From: Nocardia higoensis
GTDB taxonomy: Bacteria; Actinomycetota; Actinomycetes; Mycobacteriales; Mycobacteriaceae
DNA length: 64,000 nt
Direction: 5' to 3'
Assembly (NCBI RefSeq): GCF_015477835.1
Contig: NZ_JADLQN010000001.1
Span: forward strand, 62,001-126,000
Positions within the stretch are counted from its first letter, which is position 1, and the number at the start of each line of letters is the position of its first letter. Position numbers and translations under genes: made by a program. This document shows, piece by piece, positions 57,012 through 64,000 of the stretch. The notes under the pieces were generated by a model. It was not told where the DNA came from, did no database searches, and was given only the letters and a program-made list of their open reading frames with translations.

Positions 57012-57353
57012 TTCGCAGCAGGGCCGCGGGGGTTCTCGTCGATGCGTACGCGCAACGGCGGGAACCCTTCGTCGTGTGCCGGAAAGGTGACTGTTCATCA
57101 TGTATTGATCCGTATGCGTTCGATGTCTTTTAGGCATTGGTGCTCTATGTCCATAGGGCGGGCGATCTCGTTGTCGCTCCCGTGATACCGGATATCGCAG
57201 GCCGTTGTTACGAAGATGTGGCGAATTCGTTGTGCGACTCTCTCTAATGTAGTAGTGTGAGTCACACCGCTAATTGAAGCGATAACTGTCGGGTGTGGTG
57301 AGCCGAATCGTCGACCCCCGCCAGTGAGATCGTCATGTCAGGAAGGTGAACCC
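57012..57353. promoter_or_regulatory. Intergenic region with operator site G
   Basis: 342 bp between the oxygenase and second ligase genes. The first 200 bp are clearly less GC-rich than coding DNA. It contains operator-like site G (57236-57255) followed by GTGTGAGTCACAC, a perfect 13-bp palindrome at 57256-57268, and AGGAAGGTGA before ATG 57354. No gene was found. Confidence 0.5.
57236..57255 (+). promoter_or_regulatory. Shared catabolic operator, site G (variant)
   Basis: GACTCTCTCTAATGTAGTAG, similar to site A and weaker against the consensus, about 98 bp before the ATG of the acid:CoA ligase. Confidence 0.45.
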
Positions 57354-59078
57354 ATGGTCCAGGCCAAGCGCGGACTGCATCCGAAAGCCCGCGTCGAGGA
57401 CTTCCTCGCTCGTGGATGGTGGACGAACGAGACTCTGGATCACGCGTTCCGTGCCCAGGTCGATCTCCGCGGCGAGGCCACCGCGATGGTGGATCCCGCG
57501 AACCGGCGTGATCTGGTCGGCTCGGATCCGCGCCGCGTCACCTGGAACGAGCTCGAGTCCGAGGTCACCCACCTCGCTGCCCGTCTGATCGAACGCGGCA
57601 TCGGCCGTGGTGATGTGATCGGCGTGCAGTTGCCCAACTCCATCGAACTGGCGGAGGTCTATCTGGCCGCGTGGACGATCGGTGCGGTGGTCTCGCCGCT
57701 GGCCATGCAGTATCGCGAACACGAGATCGTCACGATGGCCAATCGCGCTCGGTTCCTCACCCTGATCACCACCAGCCGGTTCGGTGATCGGAGCCCGGCG
57801 GCCGACGTGATCGCCGCCGCCGACCGGATCCCGTCGCTACGTTCGGTACTGACCATCGGCGCCGCCGACGAGGCCACCGACGCCTCGGACGCGCACCTCG
57901 TGCCAGGGCCGGCCTCGGCGCAGGACCGGGCACTGCTCGAGGCTCGGCGCGTCGAGGACCCGAACGAGCCCAACGACTGTGTGACCATCTGCTGGACCTC
58001 GGGCACCGAGGGAGAGCCCAAGGGCGTGCCCCGCACCCATTACGACTGGATCGCCTTCTCGGTAGCGACAATCGACGCACCCCGCGTGCAGGCCGAGGAT
58101 GTGCTGCTCAACCCGTTCCCGATGATCAACATGGCCGGCATCAACGGGATGTTCCTGCCCTGGCTGTTCACCGGTGCCACGCTGGTACAGCATCATCCGT
58201 TCGACGCCCCCACCTTCTTCGCCCAGATCGCCGCCGAACGCGTCACCTATACCCTCGCACCGCCCGCCCTGCTGTGGATGCTGCTGCACAACGAGGCGTT
58301 GCTGTCGAAGATCGACCTGTCCAGCCTCACCCGGATCGGCTCCGGGTCCGCCCCGCTGCAGCCGCCGATGGTCCGTGGCTGGCAGGAGCGATTCGGCTTG
58401 AGTGTCATCAACTTCTTCGGCTCCAACGAGGGGGTGGCCCTGCTCTCGAGTGCCGAGGACTTCCCCGATCCCGACGACCGGGCTCGCTACTTCCCCCGCT
58501 ACGGTGCCCCGGGAACGAACTGGTCCTCGCGCATCGCCGACCGGGTCAGCGTGAAGCTCGTCGACACCGAGACCGGTGAACTGATCACCGTGGCGGGCAG
58601 GCCGGGTGAGCTGCGGATCGCCGGGCCGACGATCTTCCCCGGTTACGTCGACGGCGAGACCCTGGCGAGTCCGTTCGACGAGGAGGGGTACCTCAGGACC
58701 GGTGACATCTTCGAGATCGCGGGTGAGAGCGATCAATACCTGCGCTATGTGGACCGGAGCAAGGACCTGATCATCCGCGGCGGCATGAACATCGCACCGG
58801 TCGAGCTCGAGGCGATGATCGCCGAGCATCCGGCGGTCGCCGAGGTCGCCGTTGTCGGTGATCCCGACGACGTTCTCGGCGAGCGGGTCGCCGCCGTGGT
58901 CGTGCTGCGTCCGGACGCCGAACTCACGCTCGAGGAGGTGGTCGAGTTCCTGCGCGAGCGCAAACTGGCTTCCTTCAAGCTGCCGGAACGCCTGGAGATC
59001 CGAGAGATCTTGCCGCGCAACGCTGTGGGCAAGCTGCTCAAGCGCGATCTGCGCAAGCAATCGCTGCTCGCGGACTGA
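57354..59078 (+). CDS. AMP-forming acid:CoA ligase
   Basis: 574 aa; AGGAAGGTGA precedes ATG 57354. Adenylation motifs: CWTSGTEGEPKGVPRTH, NFFGSNEG, TGDIFEIAG, the DRSKDLIIRGGMNIAP hinge, and the late catalytic Lys in NAVGKLLKRD. The N-terminal part is longer than in the ligase at 43545 and only distantly similar, so the two should activate different acids. First gene of a six-gene catabolic operon running to 62761. Confidence 0.9.
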   Translation: MVQAKRGLHPKARVEDFLARGWWTNETLDHAFRAQVDLRGEATAMVDPANRRDLVGSDPRRVTWNELESEVTHLAARLIERGIGRGDVIGVQLPNSIELAEVYLAAWTIGAVVSPLAMQYREHEIVTMANRARFLTLITTSRFGDRSPAADVIAAADRIPSLRSVLTIGAADEATDASDAHLVPGPASAQDRALLEARRVEDPNEPNDCVTICWTSGTEGEPKGVPRTHYDWIAFSVATIDAPRVQAEDVLLNPFPMINMAGINGMFLPWLFTGATLVQHHPFDAPTFFAQIAAERVTYTLAPPALLWMLLHNEALLSKIDLSSLTRIGSGSAPLQPPMVRGWQERFGLSVINFFGSNEGVALLSSAEDFPDPDDRARYFPRYGAPGTNWSSRIADRVSVKLVDTETGELITVAGRPGELRIAGPTIFPGYVDGETLASPFDEEGYLRTGDIFEIAGESDQYLRYVDRSKDLIIRGGMNIAPVELEAMIAEHPAVAEVAVVGDPDDVLGERVAAVVVLRPDAELTLEEVVEFLRERKLASFKLPERLEIREILPRNAVGKLLKRDLRKQSLLAD

Positions 59079-59097
59079 ACGATCAGAAAGGTCATCC

Positions 59098-60162
59098 ATG
59101 GTTTACCGTGTCGTCCAGTGGGCCACCGGCGCGATGGGCACGGCGATACTGCGCGCGCTGATCGATCACCCCGCCACAGAATTGGCCGGTGTCTTCGTCT
59201 ACGGCGCGGACAAGGAAGGACTCGATGCGGGCGTCATCGCCCGCCGCCCCGACACCGGCGTCCGGGCGACCCGGTCGGTCGAGGACATCCTGGCCCTGGA
59301 CGCCGATGTGGTGATCCACGCGGCGCGGCTGGGTCCCTACGGCAGCCATGACGACGAAATCATCGCGCTGCTCGAATCCGGCAAGAACGTCATCACGATC
59401 AACGGGTACAGCCATCCCGAGTACTGGGCGGGGCCGCGCGCCGACGCGCTGGCCGCGGCCTGCGCGAAGGGCGGCTCCAGCCTGGTCTCGGCCGGGCTGA
59501 ATCCGGGCTTCATCGGTGAACAACTGGCTGTGGTGGTCTCGGGTCTGACCCAGTCCCTGGACCGCCTCCTGATCGTGGAGAACGTCGACAGCAGTGCTGT
59601 GCGGCAACCGGAGTACCTGTTCGGCATGCTGGGCTTCGGCGCAGATCCGGCCACCATCGATCCCGATGATGTGAACTGGGGGCCGGTGTCCGCGCTGAAC
59701 GGCATGTACGAGGAGTCGGTCGCCGCCGTCGCGTCGCGGCTCGGTCTGGTCTTGGAACGGGTGCAGACCGAGCACCAGGTGTACTCGGTCGACCACGACA
59801 TCGAGATCCGCGCAGGCGTGGTGAAGGCAGGCACCGTCACCCACACCAACTGGCGGTGGCACGGGATCGTCGGCGGGAGGCCCACCATCACCATCTCGAT
59901 CAACTGGTTCATCGACGCCACCCATCTCGAGCGCACGGATCCGCCGCTGTGGCAGGTCGAATTGACCGGCCATCCGGGCGCGACGATCACCATCGATCTG
60001 CACAAGCATCCCGACGACACCACCCGGATGACCGCCGAGCAGTACGCGGTGGCGGCCTCGGTGGTCAACACGGTCCCGTTCGTGTGCGACGCATCGCCCG
60101 GCCTGCTCACCCGGCCCAGTGTCACACCGTTCCGTGGTGACCTGCGCCCCGTCACCGTGTGA
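59098..60162 (+). CDS. DapB-like NAD(P)-dependent oxidoreductase
   Basis: 354 aa from ATG 59098 (AGAAAGG upstream); a longer frame lies inside the ligase gene and is rejected. N-terminal Rossmann fold (QWATGAMGTAILRALI) and a central alpha/beta domain resemble dihydrodipicolinate-reductase/diaminopentanoate-dehydrogenase-like proteins. True DapB function is unlikely because the protein is ~100 residues too long and sits in a CoA-thioester operon. It probably oxidises or reduces a catabolic intermediate; the substrate is unknown. Confidence 0.75.
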   Translation: MVYRVVQWATGAMGTAILRALIDHPATELAGVFVYGADKEGLDAGVIARRPDTGVRATRSVEDILALDADVVIHAARLGPYGSHDDEIIALLESGKNVITINGYSHPEYWAGPRADALAAACAKGGSSLVSAGLNPGFIGEQLAVVVSGLTQSLDRLLIVENVDSSAVRQPEYLFGMLGFGADPATIDPDDVNWGPVSALNGMYEESVAAVASRLGLVLERVQTEHQVYSVDHDIEIRAGVVKAGTVTHTNWRWHGIVGGRPTITISINWFIDATHLERTDPPLWQVELTGHPGATITIDLHKHPDDTTRMTAEQYAVAASVVNTVPFVCDASPGLLTRPSVTPFRGDLRPVTV

Positions 60163-60231
60163 GCACGCGGCCACACGTCGTCCATGCCAGCCCGCCGATG
60201 CCGGACATCGGCGGCACCCGATTGGAAACCC

Positions 60232-61428
60232 ATGTCTCAGTTCAGCTCCGATGTTTTCGTCTACGACGCGGTGCGCACGCCGAAGGGCCGTGTCAAGCGC
60301 AACGGCGGGACACTGGCCGAGGTACCGGCCTACGAGTTGCTCGCCACCGTGCTACGAGCTCTGCGCGCCCGTGGCCTGAATCCGGATCTCGTCGATGATG
60401 TCGTCATCGGTACCAGTACCGCGGCGGGGGAGCAGGGCGGTGATATCGCGCGGGCGGCCACCCTGTGGGCGGGCTGGCCCGACGGGGTGCCCGGCGGTGT
60501 GGTGTCCCGGCTGTGCTGCTCCGGCCTGGACGCGATCGCCACCGGTGCCGCCAAGATCGCCTCCGGACTCGACCGGATCGTGATCGCGGGCGGTGTCGAA
60601 TCCATGTCGCGAGTGCCGATGCTGCTCGACAAGCCGGCCTTCGCGTTCGAAGGAGAACTTCAGGACCGCACCGGCTACGTCACCATCGGGGTCGCGGCGG
60701 ATCTGACCGCCGCCGACTTCGGTTTCGGCAGAGCAGATCTCGACGCGTACGCGGTGCGTTCCCACCGGCGCTCGGCCGCCGCGCCGGTCTCGGATTCGAT
60801 CGTTCCGGTCCTGTCGGGCGACACCGTGATCCTCGACCGCGACGAAGGCGCTCGACCGGATGCCGAGATCGCCGGCTTCGCCGGACTTCCCACGCTCTTC
60901 GGCGACGATCCCTCCTGGGAGCGGGTGGCCACGCAACTGCCTGATTCCATACGTCCGGTCGGTGGGCTGCACACCGTCGGCACGGCACCACAGCTGTCCG
61001 ACGGCGCCTCGGCGATACTGCTCGGATCGGAGCAGGCGCAGTCGGCGATCGGTACCGCGCCGATCGCGCGGATCGCCGGTGTCGCCCAGCGCGCCGTGCG
61101 TTCCCCTCGGCTCACCGCCGGAGTCGAGGCCGCGCGCGAGGCCATGAAGCGCGCCGGCATCACCGCCGGGCAACTCGATGTGGTCGAGGCCAACGAATCC
61201 TTCTCGGTGTCGCCGCTGTTGATGATCCAGCAGCTCGGTTTGGATCCGGAGCGAGTGAATCCGCACGGCGGCGCGGTCGCCACCGGGCATCCGCTGGGAG
61301 CAAGTGGCGGCGTGCTGCTGGTGAACGCGCTCGACCAGCTCATCCGGACCGATGGCGAATTCGCGTTGCTGACCATCCCCGGTGGCCTGGGACTGGGTTC
61401 GGCCGTCGTCGTGCAGCGAATCAGGTGA
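60232..61428 (+). CDS. Thiolase-family protein lacking the second catalytic Cys
   Basis: 398 aa from ATG 60232; an upstream in-frame ATG lacks a ribosome site. The nucleophile Cys is in RLCCSGLDA, the His in GHPLGASGG, and the NEAF motif reads NESF. Where degradative thiolases have the proton-shuttle Cys (CxGGGxG) this protein reads TIPGGLGLGSA, with Pro. Thiolytic cleavage may be impaired or use another acid/base. A 7-bp inverted repeat (GCCGATG...CATCGGC, 60194-60212) sits in the gap before the gene. Confidence 0.85.
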   Translation: MSQFSSDVFVYDAVRTPKGRVKRNGGTLAEVPAYELLATVLRALRARGLNPDLVDDVVIGTSTAAGEQGGDIARAATLWAGWPDGVPGGVVSRLCCSGLDAIATGAAKIASGLDRIVIAGGVESMSRVPMLLDKPAFAFEGELQDRTGYVTIGVAADLTAADFGFGRADLDAYAVRSHRRSAAAPVSDSIVPVLSGDTVILDRDEGARPDAEIAGFAGLPTLFGDDPSWERVATQLPDSIRPVGGLHTVGTAPQLSDGASAILLGSEQAQSAIGTAPIARIAGVAQRAVRSPRLTAGVEAAREAMKRAGITAGQLDVVEANESFSVSPLLMIQQLGLDPERVNPHGGAVATGHPLGASGGVLLVNALDQLIRTDGEFALLTIPGGLGLGSAVVVQRIR

Positions 61429-61454
61429 ACGATGTTCGAGAAGCAGGACCTCCC

Positions 61455-62366
61455 ATGACCACGATCAACGGGTTCGTCTCCGAGACGACCGGCTCCGGCG
61501 CCGCGGCACGCGTGGTCGATCTGTCCGACGCTCTCGCCGCGCTGGACCTGACCCGGGTGGACGCCGACCGTTTCCGGGCTACCAGCCTGGATCTCGGATT
61601 TCCCCGCCTGTTCGGCGGCCAGCTGCTCGCGCAGGCGCTGGTCGCCGCGACGCATACGGTCGACAGCGACATGCGGCCGCATTCCCTGCACGCCTCGTTT
61701 CTTTCCGGGGGCGATGCCGACAAGCCCCTCGACCTCGTGGTGACACGGCTGCGCGACGGCAGACGGATGGCACGCAGGCAGGTGGTCGTCGAACAGGGTG
61801 GGCGCGGCCTGATGACCGCGATCGTCTCGGCCGCGACCGATGTCCCCGGACTGGAACACCAGGACCGCATGCCCGACGTGCCCGCGCCGCCGCAGTGCCC
61901 CACGATCGAGGAATGGACGGCGCCCTGGGGAGGTCTCACCGAGACCTGGGTGACGACCGGTCTGGTGGAGCTGCGCATCGTGCCCGAGCCCATCCCCGAC
62001 CGGACGATGGTGTGGTTGCGCGCCGAGGCGGCGATGCCCGACGACCAGCTGCTGCATCAGGCGATGACACTGCTGATGTCCGACATCACGGCGTTGTCGG
62101 CCGGACTGGCCCCGCACGGTGTGCCCGTCGGTGGAGAACACCTGGGCGAGCAGCCGTGGGACGGCGTGTCGATCGACCACGCCATGTGGTTCCACCGGCC
62201 CGCCCGAGCTGATGGCTGGCTGCTGTACGTGCAACGTTCACCGTCGGCGTTCGCCGGTCGCGGGCTGATCGTCGGCGAGGTGTTCGACGAGAGTGGCCGG
62301 TGCGTCGGCTCATTCACCCAAGAAGGCTTGTACTTCCCCGATATTCCCGAACAACGATCGGAGTAG
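61455..62366 (+). CDS. tesB: Acyl-CoA thioesterase, TesB family
   Basis: 303 aa from ATG 61455. Double hot-dog TesB: the FGGQLLAQAL motif of the N-terminal hot dog with HSLHASFL, and the C-terminal hot dog with ISIDHAMWFHRP-like residues (the sequence reads SIDHAMWFH) and the late FDESGRCVGSFTQEGL. It hydrolyses acyl-CoA to free acid and CoA. Within this operon it may release a dead-end acyl-CoA or recycle CoA. It follows the thiolase-like gene by 26 bp. Confidence 0.9.
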   Translation: MTTINGFVSETTGSGAAARVVDLSDALAALDLTRVDADRFRATSLDLGFPRLFGGQLLAQALVAATHTVDSDMRPHSLHASFLSGGDADKPLDLVVTRLRDGRRMARRQVVVEQGGRGLMTAIVSAATDVPGLEHQDRMPDVPAPPQCPTIEEWTAPWGGLTETWVTTGLVELRIVPEPIPDRTMVWLRAEAAMPDDQLLHQAMTLLMSDITALSAGLAPHGVPVGGEHLGEQPWDGVSIDHAMWFHRPARADGWLLYVQRSPSAFAGRGLIVGEVFDESGRCVGSFTQEGLYFPDIPEQRSE

Positions 62367-62368
62367 CG

Positions 62369-62761
62369 ATGGACGCCGACGAGAAGCTGGCGCTCGCGCG
62401 GAAGATGTTCCACGCCTGGGACACCCTCGACTGGGACGGCGTGGTCGCGCTGTTCGCCGAGGACGGTGTGCTGCACAGCGTCATGCAGGAACCGGTGGTC
62501 GGCAGGACCGCCATCGCCGAACGCATCGGACTGCTCGGCAGCAAGACCGAGCGGTGCAAGTTGCACATCAAGGCGCTCGGCATCATCGACGGCCGGGTAT
62601 TCGTGGAGCGGGTCGACGACTTCGTCTTCGACGGCAATCACGGTGAGGTGCCGGTGGTCGGAATCCTGCGAATGGCCGACGGCATGATCACCGAATGGCT
62701 CGAGTACTACGACCGGCCGACTCTGCTGGCCGGTCTGGGCTGGAGCTCCGAGCCGCACTGA
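62369..62761 (+). CDS. SnoaL/limonene-epoxide-hydrolase-like small protein
   Basis: 130 aa from ATG 62369, 2 nt after the thioesterase stop. A single NTF2-like cone fold: FHAWDTLDWDGVVALFAEDG start and the C-terminal EWLEYYDRPT strand, which resembles limonene-1,2-epoxide hydrolase and ketosteroid-isomerase-like proteins. Epoxide hydrolysis or isomerisation are both possible. It ends the six-gene operon. Together with the carotenoid-cleavage-type oxygenase it hints at a terpenoid-like substrate (weak inference). Confidence 0.8.
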   Translation: MDADEKLALARKMFHAWDTLDWDGVVALFAEDGVLHSVMQEPVVGRTAIAERIGLLGSKTERCKLHIKALGIIDGRVFVERVDDFVFDGNHGEVPVVGILRMADGMITEWLEYYDRPTLLAGLGWSSEPH

Positions 62762-63149
62762 CGGGTCACCTTCCGGCGTCCCGCTTGCCCTGACGCCGAT
62801 GCTGCGGCCGTCCGTCGGCCGCGCCGTCGTCAAGCGATCCGGCAGCGGTGCCCGCGCTCGATCCCACCGACGCCGAGGGCATCGCTCGCGGATTCTTCGC
62901 GGGTCGTCATCGGCAGTGACTGTGGCGCCGACCTTCGGCGTCGAGACCTGTGCGTCGGCGGTGGTCAGTGGATGACCGGGGTCGTCGAACAGATCGAGCT
63001 GACCCCGCACCGGCGGCCCTTGGTCGCCGCTCTTCTTTCGCACGGCCCGGCCCCCCGCACCCGGGCCGTGCGAATTCGCCGGGACGCACTCCCGCGTTTC
63101 GGCATCGGCGGTTCGCGCCGCCATCAGGTAAGTCGAAGGGAAACAGCAG
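62762..63149. other. Intergenic region with two inverted repeats
   Basis: 388 bp after the catabolic operon without a convincing gene. It contains a 7-bp stem (62804-62822, GCGGCCG...CGGCCGC) that may terminate the operon, and an 11-bp perfect inverted repeat (63041-63071) listed separately. AAGGGAAACAGCAG precedes the next ATG. Confidence 0.5.
63041..63071. terminator. Perfect 11-bp inverted repeat
   Basis: GCACGGCCCGG (63041-63051) and CCGGGCCGTGC (63061-63071) with a 9-nt loop. It may be a factor-independent terminator without T-run or a leader hairpin, since it ends 78 bp before the secreted-protein ATG. Confidence 0.5.
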
Positions 63150-63854
63150 ATGAGGAAATTGGTAGCGATGGCTGCGGGTGTCGCCGCGGTGTGTGGAATC
63201 ACCGCGGGTGCGGCCGGCGCCGCGCCGAGCGGGGACGGAATCGTCGACTTCACGGCCTACGCCACGGACTCCCAGAGCGTCATCAGCATCGATGAGGGCG
63301 CACTGGTCGTCGAGGAGTCCACCCTGAAGGTGAAGGCCGCCGACGGTCGCCTGCTCGCCGGAATGCCGCTGAACTTCCGGATCGATGACTTCGAGTTCCC
63401 GATCGCGGCCGAGATCTCCGGTCGCACCGCGACGCTCACGCCGCAGTTCGACCGGGAACACGCGGTGTTCAAGCCGGTGGCGCTGCCCTACGAGGACAAG
63501 GCGCCGTGGAAGAACGAGTACGACCGTGAGGTCTCCGCCTGGGCCCGCCTCACCAGCACCATCGCCATGGGCGCCGCCATCGGCACCACTGTCGGCGGTA
63601 TCGGCGGCGCGGCCGTCGGTTGTGTGCTCGGTGGTATCGCGGGCGCGACGGTCGCCTCGGCCACCATCATCGGGCTGTTCGGTCCGTTCATCCCCGCGGC
63701 TGCCATCGGCTGCCTCGGCGGTGTGATCGCGATCGGCGCGCTCGGTACGGTCGCCGGTCAGCTGCTGATCACCGGTCCGGTGGCGATCGCGGCGGTGATC
63801 CAGTACTTCACCACGATCAACTCCCCGGCGCCCAACCCGGCTCCGGTGAAGTAG
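63150..63854 (+). CDS. Secreted glycine-zipper protein of unknown function
   Basis: 234 aa. Sec signal peptide (basic start, hydrophobic core to ITAGAAGAA, cleavage near residue 25). A beta-rich domain of ~90 residues follows, then from ~135 to ~215 a Gly/Ala-rich pair of hydrophobic stretches with GxxxG spacing (GTTVGGIGGAAVG, GGIAGATVA, GCLGGVIAIGALG). Such proteins are common in Nocardia/Rhodococcus and are usually left hypothetical. Membrane or mycomembrane insertion is possible. It is not obviously linked to the catabolic genes. Confidence 0.85.
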   Translation: MRKLVAMAAGVAAVCGITAGAAGAAPSGDGIVDFTAYATDSQSVISIDEGALVVEESTLKVKAADGRLLAGMPLNFRIDDFEFPIAAEISGRTATLTPQFDREHAVFKPVALPYEDKAPWKNEYDREVSAWARLTSTIAMGAAIGTTVGGIGGAAVGCVLGGIAGATVASATIIGLFGPFIPAAAIGCLGGVIAIGALGTVAGQLLITGPVAIAAVIQYFTTINSPAPNPAPVK

Positions 63855-63884
63855 AACCGACAGAGCCGAACATCCTCGTTCGGA

Positions 63885-63926
63885 CCGAAGTCTCCATCCG
63901 GATTCGTTGCCGGGTGGAGCCTTCGG
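63885..63926. terminator. Bidirectional terminator between convergent genes
   Basis: CCGAAGTCTCCATCCGG (63885-63901) pairs with CCGGGTGGAGCCTTCGG (63910-63926) with two mismatches or wobble pairs. It lies 31 bp after the secreted-protein stop and just before the stop of the gene entering from the right. Confidence 0.65.
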
Positions 63927-63937
63927 TGTTCGACGGG

Positions 63938-64000
63938 TCAGAGTTCGATGTGGTGCGACCTCAGCGAGGCCGCGGTCATCGGCGGCGCCCACAGCAGCGT
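63938..64000 (-). CDS. C-terminal end of a gene entering from the right edge
   Basis: On the minus strand the last 63 bp read LLWAPPMTAASLRSHHIEL and stop at TGA 63938-63940, directly after the bidirectional terminator. The position behind a terminator and the clean frame suggest a real gene end. About 20 residues are too few to name a family. Confidence 0.4.
   Translation of the reverse strand, partial: TLLWAPPMTAASLRSHHIEL

Noticed and set aside
59098..60162. Lysine biosynthesis enzyme DapB
   Set aside because: The protein is about 100 residues longer than DapB and sits in a CoA-thioester catabolic operon.
1..64000. CRISPR arrays, tRNA/rRNA genes, transposases, phage attachment sites
   Set aside because: Looked for and not seen; the tandem repeats present are short coding or promoter repeats without spacers.

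Overview
The window looks like the chromosome of a high-GC mycolic-acid actinomycete, most likely Nocardia or a close relative. The reasons are uniformly high GC with C/G-ending codons, GTG/TTG starts, ATGA/GTGA operon overlaps, type I modular polyketide synthases, many fatty-acid-type catabolic genes, and a small secreted glycine-zipper protein of a kind common in Nocardia/Rhodococcus. The genus is an inference. No rRNA, tRNA, CRISPR array or insertion sequence was seen.

Bases 1-28371 are the right-hand part of a modular polyketide cluster that continues off the left edge. It holds (i) the tail of a PKS module (AT linker-KR-ACP) and a KS protein with a degenerate AT and no ACP; (ii) a convergent five-gene FkbG/K/J/I/H-type cassette (8648 down to 4595) predicted to make methoxymalonyl-ACP; and (iii) a ten-gene operon (9052-28371) encoding an acyl carrier protein, a membrane desaturase, a fatty acyl-AMP ligase, two reductases, a cyclopropane-synthase-like methyltransferase, a DAO-type flavin oxidase, two KS-AT-DH-KR-ACP synthases (the first with an extra N-terminal loading ACP) and a thioesterase. 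The logic suggests an unsaturated, possibly methylated or cyclopropanated, fatty-acyl starter, elongation with methylmalonyl-type units, and one ACP-borne methoxymalonyl unit.

Bases 28378-36749 hold a second biosynthetic block. It encodes an isocyanide synthase (IsnA/PvcA), its Fe(II)/2-oxoglutarate partner (IsnB/PvcB), a DJ-1/PfpI protein with the residue pattern of isonitrile hydratase, a P450, a UbiA-type prenyltransferase, an FAD monooxygenase, two paralogous SRPBCC proteins and a KAS III-like protein whose catalytic His is replaced by Asn. It may be part of the polyketide cluster or a separate pathway for a prenylated amino-acid-derived isocyanide with its own detoxification or maturation enzyme.

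Bases 37160-62761 are a catabolic island: acyl-CoA dehydrogenase, two AMP-forming acid:CoA ligases, SDR, aminoglycoside-phosphotransferase-like protein, thiolases, thioesterase, a carotenoid-cleavage/lignostilbene-type oxygenase, a DapB-like oxidoreductase, a SnoaL/limonene-epoxide-hydrolase-like protein and a complete branched-chain-amino-acid-type (HAAT) ABC importer. Its most striking property is regulatory. There are three separate tandem-duplicated HxlR regulators, each half carrying an H-x2-C-G...C-x2-C cluster, and seven copies of a shared ~20-bp element (core CACTCTTATAGTTGWAG) in front of the catabolic operons. Two genes are broken: an acyl-CoA dehydrogenase reduced to its N-terminus and an enoyl-CoA hydratase with at least five frameshifts.

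Bases 62762-64000 hold a hairpin-containing intergenic region, a secreted glycine-zipper protein and the end of a convergent gene.
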